From Athripsodes cinereus (Eukaryota > Arthropoda > Insecta > Trichoptera > Leptoceridae), in contig OX388305.1 in assembly GCA_947579605.1 (NCBI GenBank), positions 39,445,542 through 39,509,541 of the forward strand: 64,000 nt of DNA, read 5' to 3'. Under the pieces are notes generated by a model. That model was not told the DNA's origin. It did no database searches and worked only from the letters and a program-made list of their open reading frames with translations. Below, in pieces: positions 11,471 to 24,500 of the stretch (its first letter is position 1; the number at the start of each line of letters is the position of its first letter). The translations under genes and the position numbers were made by a program.

Positions 11471-14400
11471 ACTTCCAACAAGTACCTTGGAGAAAACATC
11501 AAAATGTTATGTAGTTTAGAAGTGTTTTATATAAAAAATCATTTATACTTTTTATTCACCACTAAAAAATTTAGGGCTAGTTTTAAAGTTCAAGTATTTA
11601 TATCAAATGTCCAAGACGAACATGCAGGAGATGGAAATACTTTACTGCATATCGATTTAGTGAGATGGATATAAAAGTATAATCACATTGGCAGTCAATA
11701 ATGGTAAAATAAAAGAATGGTAGCCATTTTTAAACACATTTGAAATCAAATAAACTAATTGCCTTTAATGAAAAGTTGCCATTCTAAAAATAATAACAAA
11801 CAAAAAATCATCAAAGGCAATCATTTTTAAACATATTTCAAATCAAATGCATTAATTGTCATGAATGAAAAATAGCACAAGGCAAACATGCATGAAATGG
11901 CAATACCTTACTGCATATCGATTTGTTGAGATGGATATAAAATTACAGTCACATAACCACATTGGCAGTCAATGATGGAAAAATAAATATGTGATAAAGA
12001 ATGCTAGCCATTTTTACACACATTTGAAATCAAATGGATGAATTGTCATTCATAAAAAAAATAGCACAAGGCAAAAACATGGATGAAATGGAAATACCTT
12101 GCTGCATATTGATTTGTTGAGATGGATATAAAACTATGATCAAATTGGAAGTCAATAATGGAAAAATAAAATAATGGTAGACATTTTTAAATACATTTGA
12201 AATCAAATAAACTAATTGTCTTTAATGAAAAGTTGCCACTCTAAAAATAATGACAAACAAAAAATCATCAAAGCCAATAATTTTTAAACATATTTCAAAT
12301 CAAATGGATGAATTGTCATTCATAAAAAAATTGCACAAGGCAAAAACATGGATGAAATGGAAATACTTTGCTGCACATTGATTTGTTGAAATGGATATAA
12401 ATAAAACTATGATCAAATTGGAAGTCAATAATGGAAAATGAAAAGAATGGTAGCCATTTTTAAATACATTTGAAATCAAATAAACTAATTGTCTTTAATG
12501 AAAAGTTGCCACTCTAAAAATAATGACAAACAAAAAATCATCAAAGCCAATAATTTTTAAACATATTTCAAATCAAATGGATGAATTGTCATTCATAAAA
12601 AAATTGCACAAGGCAAAAACATGGATGAAATGGAAATACTTTGCTGCACATTGATTTGTTGAGATGGATATAAAACTATGATCAAATTGGAAGTCAATAA
12701 TGGAAAAATAAAATAATGGTAGACATTTTTACACACATTTGAAATCAAATAAACTAATTGTCTTTAATGAAAAGTTGCCACTCTAAAAATAATGACAAAC
12801 AAAAAATCATCAAAGCCAATAATTTTTAAACATATTTCAAATCAAATGGATGAATTGTCATTCATAAAAAAATTGCACAAGGCAAAAACATGGATGAAAT
12901 GGAAATACTTTGCTGCACATTGATTTGTTGAGATGGATATAAATAAAACTATGATCAAATTGGAAGTCAATAATGGAAAATGAAAAGAATGGTAGCCATT
13001 TTTAAATACATTTGAAATCAAATAAACTAATTGTCTTTAATGAAAAGTTGCCACTCTAAAAATAATGACAAACAAAAAATCATCAAAGCCAATAATTTTT
13101 AAACATATTTCAAATCAAATGGATGAATTGTCATTCATAAAAAAATTGCACAAGGCAAAAACATGGATGAAATGGAAATACTTTGCTGCACATTGATTTG
13201 TTGAGATGGATATAAATAAAACTATGATCAAATTGGAAGTCAATAATGGAAAATGAAAAGAATGGTAGCCATTTTTAAATACATTTGAAATCAAATAAAC
13301 TAATTGTTTTTAATGAAAAGTTGACACTCTAAAAATAATGATAAACAAAAAATCATCAAAGCCAATCATTTTAAACATATTTCAAATCAAATGGATTAAT
13401 TGTCATGGATAAAAAATTGCACAAGGCAAACATGCATGAAATGGAAATACATTACTACATTATGATTTGTTGAGATGGATTAAATAAATTAATTGTCTTT
13501 AATGAAAAGTTGCCATTCTGAAAATAATGACACACAAAAATCATCAAAGCCCATAATTTTTAAACATATTTCAAATCACATGCATTAATTGTCATGAATG
13601 AAAAATTGCACAAGGCAAACATTCATGAAATGGTAATACATTACTGTATTATAATTTGTTGAGATGGATATAAAATTATAGTCACATTGCAGCCAATGTC
13701 TCATTGAATTCATTTCAAATTTTATAATCGAGAGAGGAAAATGGAATTTCCTCATAGAACCTTCTATGAAAATTACAATGCACATTGAATGAACTACATT
13801 CAAAATTAAAAAATGAGTTTGCACTCCAATGAAGGATTAAGACTTCCTCATAGAACTTTCTATGAATATTACAACACAGATTGAATGAGCTATATTCAAA
13901 ATTGAAAAATGAGTCCGCACTCGAATGAAGGATTAAGACTTTCTCATAGAACTTTCTATGAATATTATAACGCCCACTTCTTAGCAAACTGCTACAAAAC
14001 AAAATGATTAAATATACATATGGATACATACATTATATACAATTGACTCTCAATAATTAGAAGTAAAATTCAACAAACAACAAAAATGTGAATAACATTG
14101 TAAAGTTGTACACGAATATTATGTTTAAATATATAGAAATAACAATTCCACACACAACATTAAACAATTAAATACTTCCGTGCACGCTTTTAATTGGACT
14201 CTTAAGTAAATAAATATCAAACTGCTAAATTATTTAAAATTCATTTCAAATTTTATATTCGAGAGAGAAAATGGGTTCCGTACATCAAACTTTCTATGAA
14301 TATTACAACGCACATTGAATGAAAAATGAGTTCGCACTCAAATGAAGGTTTGAGAACCTTCTATGAGTAATACAACGCCATACATACATTATAAATACGA

Positions 14401-17400
14401 TTGACTTTCGATAGTACCTAGAAGTAACACTCAACGAACAACAAAAATGTGAATATCATTGTAAAGTTGTTCGTTAATAATATTTTTTTTTTGATTTTAT
14501 TTAAAAATTTTGGATTTCAGATACGCACAAGGTCTGGTGCGTAAATTTTAATTCTCCTGATTCAAAGTGACACATAACCATTGCGCAAACGGTCCGTAAA
14601 AGAAATTCTGTGAAATCTGTAAAAGGCAGGATAAACCGTACATCTTAAAAGTTAAAGAGAAATAAAAAAAAATTAAACAACAATTTTTCACACTGATAAT
14701 TGTATAACTCGAGCGATTTCGCCACAATAACTTGACTTAGCAGTCAATGATGGAAAAATAAATATGTGATAAAGAACGCCAGCCATTTTTACACACATTT
14801 GAAATCAAATGGATGAATTGTCATTCATAAAAAAATTGCACAAGGCAAAAACATGGATGAAATGGAAATACCTTGCTGCATATTGATTTGTTGAGATGGA
14901 TATAAAACTATGATCAAATTGGAAGTCAATAATGGAAAAATAAAATAATGGAAGCCTTTTTACACACATTTGAAATCAAATAAACTAATTGTCAGTAATG
15001 AAAAGTTGCCACTCTAAAAATAATGACAAACAAAAAATCATCAAAGCCAATAATTTTTAAACATATTTCAAATCAAATGGATGAATTGTCATTCATAAAA
15101 AATTGCACAAGGCAAAAACATGGATGAAATGGAAATACTTTGCTGCACATTGATTTGTTGAGATGGATATAAAACTATGATCAAATTGGAAGTCAATAAT
15201 GGAAAAATAAAATAATGGTAGACATTTTTAAATACATTTGAAATCAAATAAACTAATTGTCTTTAATGAAAAGTTGCCACTCTAAAAATAATGACAAACA
15301 AAAAATCATCAAAGCCAATAATTTTTAAACATATTTCAAATCAAATGGATGAATTGTCATTCATAAAAAAATTGCACAAGGCAAAAACATGGATGAAATG
15401 GAAATACTTTGCTGCACATTGATTTGTTGAAATGGATATAAATAAAACTATGATCAAATTGGAAGTCAATAATGGAAAATGAAAAGAATGGTAGCCATTT
15501 TTAAATACATTTGAAATCAAATAAACTAATTGTCTTTAATGAAAAGTTGCCACTCTAAAAATAATGACAAACAAAAAATCATCAAAGCCAATAATTTTTA
15601 AACATATTTCAAATCAAATGGATGAATTGTCATTCATAAAAAAATTGCACAAGGCAAAAACATGGATGAAATGGAAATACTTTGCTGCACATTGATTTGT
15701 TGAGATGGATATAAAACTATGATCAAATTGGAAGTCAATAATGGAAAAATAAAATAATGGTAGACATTTTTACACACATTTGAAATCAAATAAACTAATT
15801 GTCTTTAATGAAAAGTTGCCACTCTAAAAATAATGACAAACAAAAAATCATCAAAGCCAATAATTTTTAAACATATTTCAAATCAAATGGATGAATTGTC
15901 ATTCATAAAAAAATTGCACAAGGCAAAAACATGGATGAAATGGAAATACTTTGCTGCACATTGATTTGTTGAGATGGATATAAATAAAACTATGATCAAA
16001 TTGGAAGTCAATAATGGAAAATGAAAAGAATGGTAGCCATTTTTAAATACATTTGAAATCAAATAAACTAATTGTCTTTAATGAAAAGTTGCCACTCTAA
16101 AAATAATGACAAACAAAAAATCATCAAAGCCAATAATTTTTAAACATATTTCAAATCAAATGGATGAATTGTCATTCATAAAAAAATTGCACAAGGCAAA
16201 AACATGGATGAAATGGAAATACTTTGCTGCACATTGATTTGTTGAGATGGATATAAATAAAACTATGATCAAATTGGAAGTCAATAATGGAAAATGAAAA
16301 GAATGGTAGCCATTTTTAAATACATTTGAAATCAAATAAACTAATTGTTTTTAATGAAAAGTTGACACTCTAAAAATAATGATAAACAAAAAATCATCAA
16401 AGCCAATCATTTTAAACATATTTCAAATCAAATGGATTAATTGTCATGGATAAAAAATTGCACAAGGCAAACATGCATGAAATGGAAATACATTACTACA
16501 TTATGATTTGTTGAGATGGATTAAATAAATTAATTGTCTTTAATGAAAAGTTGCCATTCTGAAAATAATGACACACAAAAATCATCAAAGCCCATAATTT
16601 TTAAACATATTTCAAATCACATGCATTAATTGTCATGAATGAAAAATTGCACAAGGCAAACATTCATGAAATGGTAATACATTACTGTATTATAATTTGT
16701 TGAGATGGATATAAAATTATAGTCACATTGCAGCCAATGTCTCATTGAATTCATTTCAAATTTTATAATCGAGAGAGGAAAATGGAATTTCCTCATAGAA
16801 CCTTCTATGAAAATTACAATGCACATTGAATGAACTACATTCAAAATTAAAAAATGAGTTTGCACTCCAATGAAGGATTAAGACTTCCTCATAGAACTTT
16901 CTATGAATATTACAACACAGATTGAATGAGCTATATTCAAAATTGAAAAATGAGTCCGCACTCGAATGAAGGATTAAGACTTTCTCATAGAACTTTCTAT
17001 GAATATTATAACGCCCACTTCTTAGCAAACTGCTACAAAACAAAATGATTAAATATACATATGGATACATACATTATATACAATTGACTCTCAATAATTA
17101 GAAGTAAAATTCAACAAACAACAAAAATGTGAATAACATTGTAAAGTTGTACACGAATATTATGTTTAAATATATAGAAATAACAATTCCACACACAACA
17201 TTAAACAATTAAATACTTCCGTGCACGCTTTTAATTGGACTCTTAAGTAAATAAATATCAAACTGCTAAATTATTTAAAATTCATTTCAAATTTTATATT
17301 CGAGAGAGAAAATGGGTTCCGTACATCAAACTTTCTATGAATATTACAACGCACATTGAATGAAAAATGAGTTCGCACTCAAATGAAGGTTTGAGAACCT

Positions 17401-19837
17401 TCTATGAGTAATACAACGCCATACATACATTATAAATACGATTGACTTTCGATAGTACCTAGAAGTAACACTCAACGAACAACAAAAATGTGAATATCAT
17501 TGTAAAGTTGTTCGTTAATAATATTTTTTTTTTGATTTTATTTAAAAATTTTGGATTTCAGATACGCACAAGGTCTGGTGCGTAAATTTTAATTCTCCTG
17601 ATTCAAAGTGACACATAACCATTGCGCAAACGGTCCGTAAAAGAAATTCTGTGAAATCTGTAAAAGGCAGGATAAACCGTACATCTTAAAAGTTAAAGAG
17701 AAATAAAAAAAAATTAAACAACAATTTTTCACACTGATAATTGTATAACTCGAGCGATTTCGCCACAATAACTTGACTTAGCAGTCAATGATGGAAAAAT
17801 AAATATGTGATAAAGAACGCCAGCCATTTTTACACACATTTGAAATCAAATGGATGAATTGTCATTCATAAAAAAATTGCACAAGGCAAAAACATGGATG
17901 AAATGGAAATACCTTGCTGCATATTGATTTGTTGAGATGGATATAAAACTATGATCAAATTGGAAGTCAATAATGGAAAAATAAAATAATGGAAGCCTTT
18001 TTACACACATTTGAAATCAAATAAACTAATTGTCAGTAATGAAAAGTTGCCACTCTAAAAATAATGACAAACAAAAAATCATCAAAGCCAATAATTTTTA
18101 AACATATTTCAAATCAAATGGATGAATTGTCATTCATAAAAAAATTGCACAAGGCAAAAACATGGATGAAATGGAAATACTTTGCTGCACATTGATTTGT
18201 TGAGATGGATCTAAATAAAACTATGATCAAATTGGAAGTCAATAATGGAAAATGAAAAGAATGGTAGCCATTTTTAAATACATTTGAAATCAAATAAACT
18301 AATTGTCTTTAATGAAAAGTTGCCACTCTAAAAATAATGACAAACAAAAAATCATCAAAGGCAAAAAATTTTAAACATATTTCAAATCAAATGGATGAAT
18401 TGTCATTCATAAAAAAATTGCACAAGGCAAAAACATGGATGAAATGGAAATACTTTGCTGCACATTGATTTGTTGAGATGGATATAAAACTATGATCAAA
18501 TTGGAAGTCAATAATTGAAAAAGAAAAGAATGGTAGCCATTTTTAAATACATTTGAAATCAAATAAACTAATTGTCTTTAATGAAAAGTTGCCACTCTAA
18601 AAATAATGACAAACAAAAAATCATCAAAGCCAATAATTTTTAAACATATTTCAAATCAAATGGATGAATTGTCATTCATAAAAAATTGCACAAGGCAAAA
18701 ACATGGATGAAATGGAAATACTTTGCTGCACATTGATTTGTTGAGATGGATATAAAACTATGATCAAATTGGAAGTCAATAATGGAAAAATAAAATAATG
18801 GTAGACATTTTTAAATACATTTGAAATCAAATAAACTAATTGTCTTTAATGAAAAGTTGCCACTCTAAAAATTATGACAAACAAAAAATCATCAAAGCCA
18901 ATAATTTTTAAACATATTTCAAATCAAATGGATGAATTGTCATTCATAAAAAATTGCACAAGGCAAAAACATGGATGAAATGGAAATACTTTGCTGCACA
19001 TTGATTTGTTGAGATGGATATAAATAAAACTATGATCAAATTGGAAGTCAATAATGGAAAATGAAAAGAATGGTAGCCATTTTTAAATACATTTGAAATC
19101 AAATAAACTAATTGTCTTTAATGAAAAGTTGACACTCTAAAAATAATGACAAACAAAAAATCATCAAAGCCAATCATTTTAAACATATTTCAAATCAAAT
19201 GGATTAATTGTCATGGATAAAAAATTGCACAAGGCAAACATGCATGAAATGGAAATACATTACTACATTATGATTTGTTGAGATGGATTAAATAAATTAA
19301 TTGTCTTTAATGAAAAGTTGCCATTCTGAAAATAATGACACACAAAAATCATCAAAGCCCATAATTTTTAAACATATTTCAAATCACATGCATTAATTGT
19401 CATGAATGAAAAATTGCACAAGGCAAACATTCATGAAATGGTAATACATTACTGTATTATAATTTGTTGAGATGGATATTAAATTACAGTCACATTGCAG
19501 CCAATGTCTCATTGAATTCATTTCAAATTTTATAATCGAGAGAGGAAAATGGAATTTCCTCATAGAACCTTCTATGAAAATTACAATGCACATTGAATGA
19601 ACTACATTCAAAATTAAAAAATGAGTTTGCACTCCAATGAAGGATTAAGACTTCCTCATAGAACTTTCTATGAATATTACAACACAGATTGAATGAGCTA
19701 TATTCAAAATTGAAAAATGAGTCCGCACTCGAATGAAGGATTAAGACTTTCTCATAGAACTTTCTATGAATATTATAACGCCCACTTCTTAGCAAACTGC
19801 TACAAAACAAAATTAATAAATATACATATGGATACAT

Positions 19838-20535
19838 GGATTTAAGCGACTTATCGGTCATCACGTTTTTGGTCCTGGGCCTGTCTCGGAGGTGAGCTGA
19901 ATACCCCCCCCCCCTTTCCCAATCCCCTTTTTAAAGTGCCAATTACGTCAGGTTTGTGAGAAAGGAGAGTCGAGAGATTAAATAAATGTATATGTTTGAT
20001 AAAATGTGAAGTGTTTGGGATAGTTTTTATTTTTGGTCTGTTTTTAAAATTTTTGATTTTTCTTATTTTTTTTTGTATTGTTATATCATATATTTTGGAA
20101 GTGTGAATGTGTTTGTGTGAATGAATGTATTATGTGTGCGAAATTGGGTGAATGGATGTATTGTGTGTAAGATTTTCTATAATTGTCTTGTGTGTTATTC
20201 TGCCCTGCTAAGTAAAAACACAGTAATTACCAAAACACATAGGTGTCAGAACCGCAGACCAAGTTTGAAACTACTTTTTGTGTTTATTTTTTCAAAAACT
20301 AAAAAACAAACCTTCCACAGCCGTTGCAAATATCTAATAGTTTACTAATAGGAAAAATATTGAATATCTGAGATATTTGTGATGATTATATTTTGTTTTT
20401 TAATACTTAATGTAAAAAATACACACAAAAGGTTTCAAACTTGGTCTGCGATTCTGACACCTATGTGTTTTGGTAATTACTGTGTTTTTACTTAGCGGGG
20501 CAGTATTGCTGAAGTGTGCACTGTTTGGATGTTAG
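19838..20535. other. Insertion in satellite unit 3 containing a foldback
   Basis: Here unit 3 departs from units 1 and 2 and resumes at TAAAATTCAACAAACAA. The insert holds a poly-C run (19905-19915), T-rich sequence and the foldback at 20200-20503. Its ends are not sharply defined. Confidence 0.6.
20200..20503. mobile_element. Foldback element with 72-bp inverted arms
   Basis: The arm 20200-20271 (CTGCCCTGCTAAGTAAAAAC ... AAGTTTGAAAC) is inverted at 20432-20503 with about two mismatches and a 160-bp loop. It is non-coding and occurs only in unit 3. Confidence 0.85.
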
Positions 20536-21585
20536 ACGTAAAATTCAACAAACAAAAAAAATGTGAATAACATTGTAAAGTTGTACACGAATATTATGTT
20601 TAAATATATAGAAATAACAATTCCACACACAACATTAAACAATTAAATACTTCCGTGCACGCTTTTAATTGGACTCTTTAAAACTTAAGTAAATAAATAT
20701 CAAACTGCTAAATTATTTAAAATTCATTTCAAATTTTATATTCGAGAGAGAAAATGGGTTCCGTACATCAAACTTTCTATGAATATTACAACGCACATTG
20801 AATGAAAAATGAGTTCGCACTCAAATGAAGGTTTGAGAACCTTCTATGAGTAATACAACGCCATACATACATTATAAATACGATTGACTTTCGATAGTAC
20901 CTAGAAGTAACACTCAACGAACAACAAAAATGTGAATATCATTGTAATGTTGTTCGTTAATAATATTATTTTTTTTGATTTTATTTAAAAATTTTGGATT
21001 TCAGATACGCACAAGGTCTGGTGCGTAAATTTTAATTCTCCTGATTCAAAGTGACACATAACCATTGCGCAAACGGTCCGTAAAAGAAATTCTGTGAAAT
21101 CTGTAAAAGGCAGGATAAACCGTACATCTTAAAAGTTAAAGAGAAATAAAAAAAAATTAAACAACAATTTTTCACATATATAATTGTATAACTCGAGCGA
21201 TTTCGCCACAATAACTTGACTGTTTTATCAATATAACGAAGATAATTCGACATTATCAAAAGAACTGCCAATTGTGTGTTTGATTTATACGATTATCAGT
21301 GTGAAGAATAAACTATTGAGTATAATATTGGACTTGATAATGACAGGATACCTTCAGAAATCTTGGTTTAGTGTAGGATAGAATAACAGTAGCATTAGTA
21401 TAGTTTGTTTTACTCAAAACAGTCATCATGACCTGTGTCCACACCACTCGTCAAACACAGCGGACAAAGTGTTCTGTCTCTCTTTTCTTCTATCCTATCC
21501 ATTCCTATATAAACAAACCACTGAGCATGGTGTGGATGTGGTTATAAAAAAATGGTTTTATTGAAATATACCAAGAATTTATAAA

Positions 21586-24500
21586 TTACTCATTATCTTC
21601 TACGTCCTTTTCAACATTTTGCTGAGAACTGGCGTCTACTCTTGAGAGACTTCCACTGGCCATTCTGACCATGTACCGCAACCAACTCTCCCGTCCACAC
21701 TTTAAATACATGGAACGTTTACTTCCATCTGATAATCGAAGCAGAAGAATAACTCTAATCATACCACGTAACTTGGATTTGTCTTCTAGCTGTGGATTTT
21801 GGCTGAGCGTTCGTTGACTGAAAATAAAAAAGAAATCTTATTACTATACTATACCCTCATGCCCTGTCCCAAGTGGGGTAGGTATAGAAAACGGAAGACC
21901 AAACAGATCTATCTTTACACACTTCCTTCGCTTCCTCCACCTTCATACAGTTTCTCACACACGCACGTGGGTTCCTCTTACTCAACACACAGCCGCCCTT
22001 GAGACTTTGATCCACGTGATCAAGCCACGTGATTCTCAGACGCCCGCGCCTCTTCACACCCCTTCTTTCAGAAAAGTATATACTCTTTGTCATTTTTTCC
22101 TCGTTCATTTGTTCAACATGTCCAAACCACCGTAACTTATTTATGCACATTCTGTCCACAATACTCTTCTGGCATCTAAAAACTAAAGTAACAACTACTT
22201 TTTGAAATTCTTGATACTTAGCACCTTTGTAATAACCAGCCTTCAATTGAATCTAAATTTGATTTTCATCTCACAACTCAACAAACAAAGCCGCCAGGTG
22301 AATAGTTTGTGAAAATTATTATAAAAATGGGAATGGTTATTGAAATATTCAACTTACGCGTACGAGATGTCCAACATCCAATGTATGGATGTGATAGTTG
22401 GTCTCAGTCTTATGTGTTTAGGTATTGCATCAAATATATCTCCAGACAGGACAAAGGAAGCCAACGTGTTGCACGCCTCTGGCTGGATACTGTAATTATT
22501 GTTATCAAAATATTTCAGTATAGACCTTCTCATGAAACTCTGCCGCCGCCATCTTGCCGGCTACAGGGTGTACACCTAATATTGTATACAATTAATAATA
22601 CTATTTTTTTAAATTTTAAGACTAAGATATCAAGCTTAAAAAAATATATTATTATATATCTAATGTTTGTATCCATATACGTTTTATAATAATGTATAAT
22701 GAAAAATGAGTCATAACCATTTAGTTATTATTTTAGTATAATAAAATGCATTTCCTATACACTCAACATAACATCGAAAACCCAAAAAATCAAGTTGTAT
22801 TATTTTCTAATGATGTTTGGGGGCAAAAATAACACAAGTTTTACGTAAAATATGTAAAAATAAGAATAACTTGTTTATTTACATATTTATTTATTTACAT
22901 ATATTTACGGTGTTAGCTTTTGACATGTCAACAAACAAATTAAAAAAGAAAACAACATAAAAAAACATAATTGATGTGTCGAATCAAAAATAATCACACA
23001 TTTAAATATTCATATACATTAAAATTATTTCTTTCGTCTGTCCATTAAGCGATTTTTCTTTGCCCAATTTACTTTGAGACATCTTTTTAGTAAGTGAGAT
23101 TATGAACACCCAGTAATTCAAAAATCAAATCAAATTTCCGAACACTTTTAATGCCAATGCAGTACTTACCGTCATATTCAACCAATGGATGTACCGGGAT
23201 GTGTTGATGTATTTGTGTTTACACGTAATACAAAAGGTTCAACTAATACATTGATTGACATGGGGCAAGGTCTCGTGAGAAAGACTTTATCACCATTTTG
23301 CCACGTGCCTCACTACCTAGTTATGTAACATAATAATTACCATAGAATAATCTACATAATATATAGTCAAGTATTTGTAGTGTACCTTAATGAAGTGAGA
23401 TATTCCAGTATCTCATCTCTATCACAGTGCAGGCTCTCTCTGTGTAAGACTTCCATAAGCTTCCTTATGGCTAAGGCTTCTCTCGACAGAACCGGAGCTT
23501 CTTCTTCTTCTTCTTCATAGCTGTCGCCCGTTCTACACAAGTGTTTGATTGAAACTAAAATAATAAGTTTAACTAGTTAAAATATCTAAAATTATTATCC
23601 ATAGATAACACATCAGGGTTCCCTAACCTTGTGCCCGAGTGCACACTTGTGTCAACGTGTATCTTTATACACATACACATGCCGCTAAGTAAATGTTGGA
23701 AGAGTTGAAACTATTTTAATAAGTTATTTGTAGATTTGCATATTCACATGATGTAAACTAGTACCGATACCATCATGGTTTATTCCACAAGTGTGGTAGC
23801 CAGCAGATCAGCTGCAAGTAATAAGCTTGCAAACTATCATCTCCGCGTCAACAAAAATTGAGACATTTGGACACAGATGGATGGCAAATTTTATCATTGA
23901 ATTTAAGATGCAAAATGTCATTTATTTTTCAAACACTTGCCTTTTGCAGGGCACTTGATAACTTACGGAAACGAATCAGATACTAATTCTTATATAGGTA
24001 CTGACCTTTGCCGCATGATAACTTATGGCAATAAGTGGTAAATATATACAATATGTAATGATAAATTTCATAGATGTCTTTAAATCCGGCTTCTGCCTGC
24101 AAATTAATGAGTTTGTCGGTACCCTGGCGGTAGAGTCTCGGCCTCATGCACATGAGGTTGGCGGTTCGATCCCAAGTGCCGGCAGACTCCCCATTCACGA
24201 TACAAGCTTTTAGCTTAATGTGAAAGGTGTATAAGGTTGTATTTGAGATTATTATAAAAACTCAGATACAATTATAAATATTTTTATGTTCTTTATTAAA
24301 GTATCAGCTTGACAAAAATGTTGGCAAGTCCTAACTTTATCTATATTACTCATCATCACAGCACACACCTTGATCTAATATTGATTTATTTTGTTGACTT
24401 GTTTAATTAGTGCCTGTTACTAAGCCTGATAGTATATTCTCATATCTATATTTACACAACTCAACTGATAAGAATAAAAGGTAAAGTGGCGTTGGCGTCT

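Larger units (their letters stand above)
11520..21218. repeat. Satellite block: about 270-bp monomers in roughly 3.04-kb higher-order units
   Basis: Monomers of 269 or 273 bp (the 4-bp difference is ATAAATAAAAC versus ATAAAAC) repeat from about 11.6 kb. Monomer landmarks TTTTTAAACATATTTC fall at 12281, 12554, 12823 and 13096. Each array ends in a constant tail of about 1 kb (13715-14737, 16756-17778, and split in unit 3). Tails 1 and 2 are offset by 3041 bp and look essentially identical. Unit 3 is one monomer shorter and carries an insertion near 19838-20535. Junctions read AACTTGACT then AGCAGTCAATGATGG at 14737 and 17778. The tail contains three in-frame 99-bp subrepeats and a hairpin ACGCAC-GTGCGT. 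No gene is supported. Confidence 0.85.

Noticed and set aside
13715..14029. 104-codon open frame on the minus strand, repeated at 16756-17070 and 19523-19864
   Set aside because: It lies in the satellite tail and consists of three 99-bp subrepeats, which stay open only because 99 is divisible by three. No homology, signal or splice context supports a gene.
22309..22689. 126-codon plus-strand open frame
   Set aside because: It is antisense to COMMD5-like exon 3 (22489-22358), whose splice sites and phases are exact on the minus strand.
24120..24185. tRNA gene, from box A and box B at 24120-24185 (also 26030, 38215, 52870)
   Set aside because: Box B is followed by a shared SINE body in several copies and no acceptor stem pairs. 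They are tRNA-derived SINEs.
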